NCBI GenBank assembly: GCA_016192455.1
Contig: JACPUC010000027.1
Location: forward strand, 1-64,000
Length of the DNA: 64,000 bases
Source of the DNA: Candidatus Tectimicrobiota bacterium
GTDB taxonomy: Bacteria > JACPUC01
Reading direction: 5' to 3'
In this document: positions 50,872 to 57,253 of the stretch, one piece after another
Layout of the letters: every line of letters begins with the position of its first letter
Position numbering within the stretch: the stretch's first letter is position 1
Translations under genes and position numbers: made by a program
Notes under the pieces: generated by a model
Told to the model about the DNA's origin: nothing
The model's database searches: none
What the model saw: only the letters and a program-made list of their open reading frames with translations

Positions 50872-51815
50872 GGCAGCGAACGCGGCGCACCGCCATGGCG
50901 CTCGGGGGGTTCCTGCTCCTGCTCCTCCTGCCGGCAGTGCTGCCCTCGTTCTACCTCGGCCTGGTGACGGAGGTCCTCATCTTCGGGCTCTTCGCCATGA
51001 GCCTAAACCTGCTGCTCGGCTACGGGGGGCTTCCCTCCCTCGGCCACGCCGCCTACTTCGGCGTTGCCGGCTACACCGTGGCGCTCCTCTCCTTCACGGT
51101 GACGCAGAACGGCTGGCTGCTGATCTTCCTTGGGTTGGCGATGGCCGGGGTGACGGCGGCCCTCTTCGGGCTGCTGGCCCTGCGCACCCGCGGCGACTAC
51201 TTCCTCATGATCACCCTTGCCCTCGGCGAGGTGCTCTGGGGCCTTGCCTTCAAGCTGCGCAGCCTCACCCACGCCGAGGACGGCATCTCGGGCGTGGCCC
51301 GCCCGGTGCTCAACCTGCCATGGTCCTTCGAGGACGATGTGGCCTTCTACGTCTTCGTGCTCGTCAGCGTCACCCTCGCCACGCTGCTGCTCATCCTCAT
51401 CATCGAATCACCCTTCGGCAAGGCGGTGGTGGGGGTGCGGGAAAACGAGGCGCGCCTGCAGGTCCTGGGGTACAATGTCTGGCTGTGCCGCTACCTCGCC
51501 TTCGTGCTTGCCGGGCTCTTCGGCGGGCTGGCCGGCATTCTCTTCATCTTCTACAACCGCTTCGTCAGCCCCGCCGACCTGAGTGTGATCCTGTCGGCGA
51601 AGGCGCTGCTCATGGTCATCCTCGGCGGGGCCGGGACGCTGGCCGGGCCGATGATCGGCGCGGCGCTCCTGGTCTTCATCGAGAACGAGGTGAGCTCCCT
51701 CACCGAGCGCTGGCTGCTCATTCTCGGTCTGATCTACGTGGTCGTCGTGATGTTCATCCCCGCCGGGGTCTACGGCGGTCTGAAAGCAAAGCTGCAGCGG
51801 CGGAGCGCCGTGTGA
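50868..51815 (+). CDS. Branched-chain amino acid-type ABC permease, LivM family
   Basis: 315 aa. FGLFAMSLNLLLGYGGLPSLGHAAYFGVAGYT is the LivM signature. LALRTRGDYFLMITLALGEVLW and ILGGAGTLAGPMIGAALLVFIE are conserved further on. Nine to ten hydrophobic segments are visible. It overlaps LivH by four bases at the start and the ATPase gene (GTGA) at the end, a tightly coupled operon. Confidence 0.92.
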   Translation: MRQRTRRTAMALGGFLLLLLLPAVLPSFYLGLVTEVLIFGLFAMSLNLLLGYGGLPSLGHAAYFGVAGYTVALLSFTVTQNGWLLIFLGLAMAGVTAALFGLLALRTRGDYFLMITLALGEVLWGLAFKLRSLTHAEDGISGVARPVLNLPWSFEDDVAFYVFVLVSVTLATLLLILIIESPFGKAVVGVRENEARLQVLGYNVWLCRYLAFVLAGLFGGLAGILFIFYNRFVSPADLSVILSAKALLMVILGGAGTLAGPMIGAALLVFIENEVSSLTERWLLILGLIYVVVVMFIPAGVYGGLKAKLQRRSAV

Positions 51816-52573
51816 ACGCCCTCGTGGTCGACCAGGTGTCAAGGCGGTTCGAAGGGCTGCAAGCCCTCAACAGGGTGAGCCTCACCGTGCAGGTGGGCGA
51901 ACGGCGCGCCATCATCGGGCCCAACGGCGCCGGCAAGACGACGCTCTTCAACATCATCAACGGCACGCTGCGGCCGACGACGGGGCGCATCCTGCTCTTC
52001 GACCGCGACGTGACCCGCCTCGCTCCCCATCGCCGCACCCACCTCGGGCTGGCCCGCACGTTCCAGATCAGCGCTCTGTTCCCGCGCTTGAGCGTCTATG
52101 AGAACGTGCGCCTGGCCGCGCAGGCGGCCACTGGCGGGCGCTACGCGATGCACCGACCGGCCGCCACCCTGGGCGCCATCCAGCGCCTCTGCGAGGATAC
52201 CCTGAAGAAGTGGGACCTCTGGCACCTGCGGCGCGAGGCCGTCCGCACCCTCTCCTACGGTGATCAGCGGCGCATCGAGATCGTCCTCGCCTTGGCCACG
52301 AACCCGAGGCTCCTCCTCTTGGACGAGCCGACGGCGGGGTTGTCGCTCGCCGAGACGCAGCAGGTGAGCAGCATCATCCAGGCCCTGCATCGCCAGCTCA
52401 CCATCCTGCTCATCGAGCATGACATGGACGTGACGTTCGAGCTGGTCGACCAGGTCACGGTGTTGCATCTGGGCAACCTCCTGGCGGATGGTCCCCAGGA
52501 GGAGGTCCGGCGCGATCCCCGGGTGGCCGAAATCTACCTGGGGTCGGCAACGGAGTGGGGGAAGCCGTGCTGA
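51812..52573 (+). CDS. Branched-chain amino acid-type ABC ATPase, LivG family
   Basis: 253 aa. Walker A IIGPNGAGKTTLFNIINGT, the LivG-typical HRRTHLGLARTFQISALFPRLSVYENV, signature LSYGDQRRIEIVLAL and Walker B PRLLLLDEPTAGLSLAE are intact, with the His switch in IEHDMDVTFEL. The start is a GTG that overlaps the LivM stop. It pairs with the LivF-type ATPase that follows, giving the heterodimeric motor usual in Liv systems. Confidence 0.93.
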   Translation: MNALVVDQVSRRFEGLQALNRVSLTVQVGERRAIIGPNGAGKTTLFNIINGTLRPTTGRILLFDRDVTRLAPHRRTHLGLARTFQISALFPRLSVYENVRLAAQAATGGRYAMHRPAATLGAIQRLCEDTLKKWDLWHLRREAVRTLSYGDQRRIEIVLALATNPRLLLLDEPTAGLSLAETQQVSSIIQALHRQLTILLIEHDMDVTFELVDQVTVLHLGNLLADGPQEEVRRDPRVAEIYLGSATEWGKPC

Positions 52574-53271
52574 GCGTGCAGGACATCCACACCTACTACG
52601 GCGACAGCTACATCCTGCAGGGTGTCTCCCTGGAGATTCCCGAGGGCTGCGTGGTCTCGGTGCTGGGGCGCAACGGCGTGGGCAAGACGACCCTGATCCG
52701 CTCGATCATCGGCTTCACCCCGCCGCGCAGAGGGCGCGTCCTGTTGCGGGGCCAAGAGATCACCCGGCTGCCGGCGCATAAGATCGCCCGCCTTGGGGTG
52801 GGATTGGTGCCGCAAGGCCGGCGCATCTTCGCCAGCCTCACCGTGCGGGAGAACCTGCAGGTGGCGCAGCGCGACCTCGAGGGTGGCGGCCGCCCCTGGG
52901 ACTGGGAACGCGTCGCCGCGGCCTTCCCGCGTCTGCGGGAGCGCAGCCACCATCGGGGCAACAAACTGAGCGGCGGCGAGCAGCAGATGCTGACGACCGC
53001 CCGGGCGCTGATGGGCAACCCGCGGTTGCTGCTCATGGACGAGCCGAGCGAGGGGCTCGCCCCCCTCCTGGTGCGGAATCTGGGGGAGATCATCGCCGAC
53101 CTGAAACAGCATGGCCTCGCCATCCTCCTCGTCGAGCAGAATCTCCCCTTTGCCCTCGCCCTCTCCGACTACGTCTACGTCATGAGCAAGGGGGCCATCG
53201 TGCACCACGGCGCGGCCGCGGAGTTCCACCAGCACACCGAGATCAAGGCGCGCTACCTGGGCATCGGCTAG
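52555..53271 (+). CDS. Branched-chain amino acid-type ABC ATPase, LivF family
   Basis: 238 aa. SVQDIHTYYGDSYILQGVSLEI is the LivF opening. Walker A is LGRNGVGKTTLIRSIIG; the VPQGRRIFASLTVRENL block, signature LSGGEQQML and Walker B NPRLLLMDEPSEGLAP follow. The start is GTG at 52555, overlapping LivG by 19 bases; a second GTG at 52567 preceded by GGGGGAAG is an equal alternative. It is the last gene of the importer operon; a strong hairpin follows at 53384-53450. Confidence 0.93.
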   Translation: MGEAVLSVQDIHTYYGDSYILQGVSLEIPEGCVVSVLGRNGVGKTTLIRSIIGFTPPRRGRVLLRGQEITRLPAHKIARLGVGLVPQGRRIFASLTVRENLQVAQRDLEGGGRPWDWERVAAAFPRLRERSHHRGNKLSGGEQQMLTTARALMGNPRLLLMDEPSEGLAPLLVRNLGEIIADLKQHGLAILLVEQNLPFALALSDYVYVMSKGAIVHHGAAAEFHQHTEIKARYLGIG

Positions 53272-53383
53272 GCGGGATCGGATCGCGCCGGGCGTTCGTC
53301 GATGTGATCGGCTGGCGAGGCCCGCGGGCAGGCGGTTGGGCAACGGTTGACGAGATGCGGAGGGGAGGCGTTCGCCACTTGGA

Positions 53384-53450
53384 AACGGCCCTCGGGGCGC
53401 GCTCGGGCGTTGGGGATCATTCCAGCGCCTGAGCGCCTGCGAGGGCCGTT
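53384..53450. terminator. 67-base hairpin between convergent livF-like and binding-protein genes
   Basis: AACGGCCCTCG (53384-53394) pairs perfectly with CGAGGGCCGTT (53440-53450). Inside, after a small internal loop, 53399-53414 pairs with 53421-53436 through about 16 positions including a few G-T pairs, leaving a six-base loop. The structure is symmetric enough to act for both converging transcripts. No T-run flanks it, so factor-independent termination is not certain. The rest of 53272-53541 shows nothing. Confidence 0.6.
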
Positions 53451-53541
53451 CTGCATGGTGCGGCGCAGCCCGAACAGGACCATCCCGGCACGCGCCGCCG
53501 TTGAGGGGCGTCGCCAGGTTCAGCAGCCGTTCACTGCCGCT

Positions 53542-54771
53542 TCACTCCTTGGGTTTGCCGGAAGGCCAGTATTGTTCAAGATTCTTCATGACGTGGATGA
53601 TCTCATTGCGCACCTTGCCGTCGGACTGCCGCGTCGGCTTGAAGACGTAGAGGTCCGAAACGGCATTCTGATAAGCGTCGAAGCGCCACGGTCCTCGATT
53701 ACTGTCTTTCATTTGGACCTTCCGCAATGCCTGCAGGAAGGCCGGCTTGTCCTCCACGTTGCCGTTAATGCTCTGGAGGGCCATGAGAATAATCTTGGCC
53801 GTCAGGTATCCGGAAGCGGCATAGATGGCGGGAGGCATGCCGTACTTCTGCGTGTAGGCCTGGATAAAGCGCTTGTTCTCGGGGGAATCATAGGAGGTGG
53901 TGTAGCGTTCGTAGCTGAGCATCCCCTCCGCCGCCTCCGGCACTTGCGCGAGCACCTCATCGGTTGACAGGTCTCCGGCACCCAGGAGGGGTATCTTCCC
54001 CTTCAAGCCGAATTCCTTGTACTGGGTCAGGAAGCGGATGGCGTTCTGGCCGCTCCACAGCGCCCACACGGCGTCGGGATTGAGCGCTTGAATCTGCGTC
54101 AGGTATGGCGCCATGTCGGGCGTGCGCACCGGGGCGAAGATTTGCTCGATCACCTTGCCGCCGCCTTGCTCGCAGCCTTGCGCAAAGGAGGCGGCCTCAT
54201 CGCGCCCATAGACGCTGTCGAAAGAGAAGGCGACCGCCCGCTTGTAGCCGAACTTCTTGCAGGCGTACTCCCCGAACGGCATCGTCATCTGGCCGCTGGC
54301 GAAAGAGGTGCGGAAGACGTAGGCATGCCGCTTCTCCTGGGTGATGATGCGCGCGGCGGACTCCGTCAGGATCAACGGCGTCTCCACCGTCTTCATGTAC
54401 TCGCTCACCGCCACGCCGGTGGGGCTCCAGATGATCCCCATGATGGCGTGCACGCGGTCTTTCTCAACCAGCTTGCGCGCCTTCGTCACCCCCACTGCGA
54501 CCTGGGGCGATTGGTCGTCCTCGACGATGGTCTCGATCTTCCGCCCGGCAACCTCGTTGTTTGCCTCCTCGAAGGCAAGCTTCGCCCCCTGCACCCCGTG
54601 CTTGGAGGGGAAGGCGTAGACGCCGGTAAGCCCATAGAGCATGCCAATCTTGATCGGCGCTTTTTGCGCCCAGGCCGGCTGGCTTTGGCCGACCAGGCCG
54701 CCGAGAAGCAGCGTGCAGAACGCTGCGAGGAAGCAGCGCCCGCCCAAACTCCCCACTCCCCTGTTCACCAT
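53542..54771 (-). CDS. ABC transporter substrate-binding protein, branched-chain amino acid type (copy B)
   Basis: 409 aa. A signal peptide (CFLAAFCTLLLGGLVGQSQPAWAQ) is followed by PIKIGMLYGLTGVYAFPSKHGVQGAKLAFEEANNEVAGRKIETIVEDDQSPQ. This is almost the same as copy A at 48699-49931, and the resemblance continues to the end (GPWRFDAYQNAVSDLYVF, EQYWPSGKP). The ATG at 54771 has GGAGGAA upstream. It has no membrane genes of its own and probably shares the LivHMGF complex 300 bases away. It is divergent from HyuB copy 3, mirroring the copy A/HyuA arrangement. Confidence 0.9.
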   Translation of the reverse strand: MVNRGVGSLGGRCFLAAFCTLLLGGLVGQSQPAWAQKAPIKIGMLYGLTGVYAFPSKHGVQGAKLAFEEANNEVAGRKIETIVEDDQSPQVAVGVTKARKLVEKDRVHAIMGIIWSPTGVAVSEYMKTVETPLILTESAARIITQEKRHAYVFRTSFASGQMTMPFGEYACKKFGYKRAVAFSFDSVYGRDEAASFAQGCEQGGGKVIEQIFAPVRTPDMAPYLTQIQALNPDAVWALWSGQNAIRFLTQYKEFGLKGKIPLLGAGDLSTDEVLAQVPEAAEGMLSYERYTTSYDSPENKRFIQAYTQKYGMPPAIYAASGYLTAKIILMALQSINGNVEDKPAFLQALRKVQMKDSNRGPWRFDAYQNAVSDLYVFKPTRQSDGKVRNEIIHVMKNLEQYWPSGKPKE

Positions 54772-54942
54772 CGCCGTTCCTCCCTCACGTCGGTGCCTGG
54801 AAAGGCCCCCACGCCTGTGAGTGCAAGGGTCGCCCTGCAAAGCGCTGCTTCCCGTCTCGCCGCAGCGCCGGCACGTCCCAGGCGTGGTGCAAAGCTGAAC
54901 CGCGGTGAAAGCCACGGTAAACTGAAGCAGGGACTTTTTCCT

Positions 54943-54954
54943 TGACAATTGTCA
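54943..54954. promoter_or_regulatory. Perfect palindrome TGACAATTGTCA, candidate operator
   Basis: A 12-bp perfect palindrome in the 543-base divergent region between binding-protein copy B (minus) and HyuB copy 3 (plus). It differs from the palindrome at 48613-48624 only in the two central bases (AT instead of TA). It overlaps TTGACA at 54942-54947, a possible -35 element. Its recurrence in both equivalent intergenic regions is the main reason to call it an operator. Confidence 0.55.
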
Positions 54955-55093
54955 TATTTTCGCATGCACTTTGGGATGACACTATGGGTCAAAAGGGAGG
55001 GCCGGAAACGCTCGACCAGGGAGCGAGGGAGAGCCGTGGTCTTCCCGGCCGGGGGCGGCGGCCGGCTGGCGGGGGGCCGAGGCGCGGGGACGA

Positions 55094-55243
55094 GCATCCG
55101 CCCCGCGCGCGGGGAAGCTTCAACAGCACCCTGCGTCAATGTTCCACGTGGAACGCATCCGCCCCGCGCGCGGGGAAGCTTCGGGGGAGCGCAGGCTTCC
55201 AGCCTGCCGGCCTTCGAATCCGCTTCACGCACGCGGAGGCGCC
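55094..55243. repeat. 28-bp palindromic repeats at 61-bp period (CRISPR-like remnant or tandem hairpins)
   Basis: The segment 55094-55121 recurs identically at 55155-55182. Each copy contains CCCCGCGCGCGGGG flanked by GCATCCG and AAGCTTC. The interval between copies is 33 bases, so the period is 61, the value typical of type I-E CRISPR arrays. A decayed third copy, with about 19 of 28 positions matching, can be aligned at 55216-55243, again 61 bases on. No cas gene or leader is visible, and the second interval contains a palindrome of its own. A CRISPR origin is therefore only a possibility. Confidence 0.5.
55140..55155. promoter_or_regulatory. parS-like palindrome TGTTCCACGTGGAACG
   Basis: GTTCCACGTGGAAC is a perfect 14-base palindrome. 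The 16-base site differs from the ParB-binding form TGTTCCACGTGGAACA only at the last base. It lies in the interval between the two 28-bp repeats. No parA or parB gene is in the window; chromosomal parS sites are commonly within tens of kilobases of the origin, so the match could mark proximity to the origin or be chance. Confidence 0.45.
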
Positions 55244-55314
55244 GACCGGCAGGTGAAGCCTTACGGCGGGAAAGAACTTCATCGACCGCGCAGGCAAGGA
55301 GTAAGGAGCAACTC

Positions 55315-57084
55315 ATGGCCGCAACCGGGGTGAATCCCATTACCTTGTCCACGGTGTGGCACACCATGCAAACGGTCTGTCGCGAGATGCGGCACGTCAT
55401 GGACCGCACCGCCCAGAACTACCTCATGGGGCAGCTCCACGACATCTCCGTCGGCATCTGGGACGCGCAGGGGCGCACCCTGGCCGTGCCGGTGGGTTTG
55501 CCGTCGCAGTTCCTCGGTTCCTCGTTTGCGGTGCGGGACATGGTGGGGAAGTTCAAGGGCAACCTGAACCCCGGCGACATCATCCTCACCAACGATCCCT
55601 ACCACGGTGGGCACAACTGCCATCTCCCCGACTGGGGATTCTTCCGGCCCATCTTCTACGACGGGGAGCTGATGTTCGTCACCCTGGCGCGCGCCCACCA
55701 GGAGGATACCGGCGGCTCCTACCCGGGGGGATACTTCCCGAACGGCTACGACATCCATGCCGAGGGGCTCTGCATCCCGCCCCTGAAGGTGTACGATCGG
55801 GGGGTGGAGAAGACGGAGCTGTTCGAGCTGATCTGGAACAACGTGCGCTGGCCGCAAGGGGTGCGCGTTGACAACTACTCGATGATCGCTTCGACGGCGT
55901 GGTGTGAGAAACGGCTCGTCGCCATGCTGAAGAAGTACGGCAAGGAAACGGTGCGGGCTTGCCTCGACGAGATGATTCGGCGCACGGAGCAGGCGGTGCG
56001 CAAGGAGATTCGCGCCATCCCCAACGGCACGTACTACGGCGAAGCGGCCACCGACGACGATGGGACGACCCTCGATGAGCCGGTGTGGGTGCGCGTGCAG
56101 GTGACCGTGAAGGGCGACCGCATAAAGCTGGACTTCTCGAAGAGCGACAAGCAGCGCAAGGGGTTCATTAACAGCGTCTACGCCGCCACATACGGGAACG
56201 CCGTCGCCGGCGCGGTGCTCGTCTTCGATCCAGCCCTAGCCGAGTACCACAACGAAGGGACGCTGCGCCCCATGGAGGTCATCGCGCCGCTGGGGTTGGT
56301 GGTGAACTGCGAGTACCCGGCCACCGTCGGCGCCTCGCCGGTGAACGTCGGCACCCAGGTCATGGAGGCCGTGGTCATGGCGCTCTCCCAGGCCCTTCCC
56401 GAACGAGCCGCCGCCGCCTGGGGCAAGCACCGCGGCGACTACGTCTTCGGCATCGATCCGCGCAGCGGCGAACGCTACGTGCGCACCTCCTTCGACTATG
56501 ACGGCAGCGCCGGGGCGGTGAGCGGCTTCGACGGCTACCAGGGCATCTCCTCCATAGCGGCCCTGGGCGCCGTGACCCGCGGCAACATCGAGGAGATGGA
56601 AATCCGCATCCCCTTCTTCATGCACAAGCTCGAGTTCGCCACCGATCTGCAGGGGGCGGGGCGCTGGCGCGGAGGGCCGGGCGTCTACTGGGAGGCGCAG
56701 AACCAGGGGAGCGACTCCGGCATGGCCACCGGCAGCTCCGACGGCGATACGACGTTCGGTCCCGGAGCGCTGGGCGGCGAGCCCTGTCCCCCCTGCCGTA
56801 CTTACATCCAGCGGGGCGAGCAGCGCATGCGGGTCAAACCGCACCGCCTCGTGCAGCTCAAGAACAGCGACGTGGTCATCAAGGTCAGCAGCGGCGGCGG
56901 CGGGGTCGGCAACCCCAAAGAGCGCGACCCGGAACTGGTGGCCAAGGATGTGCGCAACGAACTCGTCTCGCTGCAAGCCGCCCGCAGGACTTATAAAGTG
57001 GCGCTCGACCCGAAAACGCTTGCCGTGGACGCGCAGGCGACGAAACGCCTGCGCAGCCGTAGCGCCAGGGGTGCGAAGCGATGA
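55315..57084 (+). CDS. hyuB: Hydantoinase B/oxoprolinase family protein (copy 3)
   Basis: 589 aa. VNPITLSTVWHTMQTVCREMRHVMDRTAQNYLMGQLHDIS and IILTNDPYHGGHNCHLPDWGFF match HyuB copy 2 almost residue for residue, and similarity holds through GSDSGMATGSSDGDTTFGPGALGGEPCPPCRTYIQRG to the C-terminus. The Ala/Lys-rich tail of copy 2 is absent. The ATG at 55315 follows AAGGAGCAACTC. No HyuA gene adjoins, so it may assemble with HyuA copy 2 or act with an unlinked partner. A molybdopterin enzyme gene follows 169 bases downstream on the same strand. Confidence 0.9.
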   Translation: MAATGVNPITLSTVWHTMQTVCREMRHVMDRTAQNYLMGQLHDISVGIWDAQGRTLAVPVGLPSQFLGSSFAVRDMVGKFKGNLNPGDIILTNDPYHGGHNCHLPDWGFFRPIFYDGELMFVTLARAHQEDTGGSYPGGYFPNGYDIHAEGLCIPPLKVYDRGVEKTELFELIWNNVRWPQGVRVDNYSMIASTAWCEKRLVAMLKKYGKETVRACLDEMIRRTEQAVRKEIRAIPNGTYYGEAATDDDGTTLDEPVWVRVQVTVKGDRIKLDFSKSDKQRKGFINSVYAATYGNAVAGAVLVFDPALAEYHNEGTLRPMEVIAPLGLVVNCEYPATVGASPVNVGTQVMEAVVMALSQALPERAAAAWGKHRGDYVFGIDPRSGERYVRTSFDYDGSAGAVSGFDGYQGISSIAALGAVTRGNIEEMEIRIPFFMHKLEFATDLQGAGRWRGGPGVYWEAQNQGSDSGMATGSSDGDTTFGPGALGGEPCPPCRTYIQRGEQRMRVKPHRLVQLKNSDVVIKVSSGGGGVGNPKERDPELVAKDVRNELVSLQAARRTYKVALDPKTLAVDAQATKRLRSRSARGAKR

Positions 57085-57253
57085 GACGCGGCGGCGCCTC
57101 GAGGCGCTCCGCTGGCGCCGCAATCGCCGCCGACGGGGGCGGGGAGGCGGGCGGCTCGTGAGGGCGTTCGCAGGCTTAAGAGGCTGCGCCGCGGCGGCGC
57201 CTCGACAGGCATCTCTTCGAAGTTCTCCTCACCCGATCACGGGAGAGACGTCC

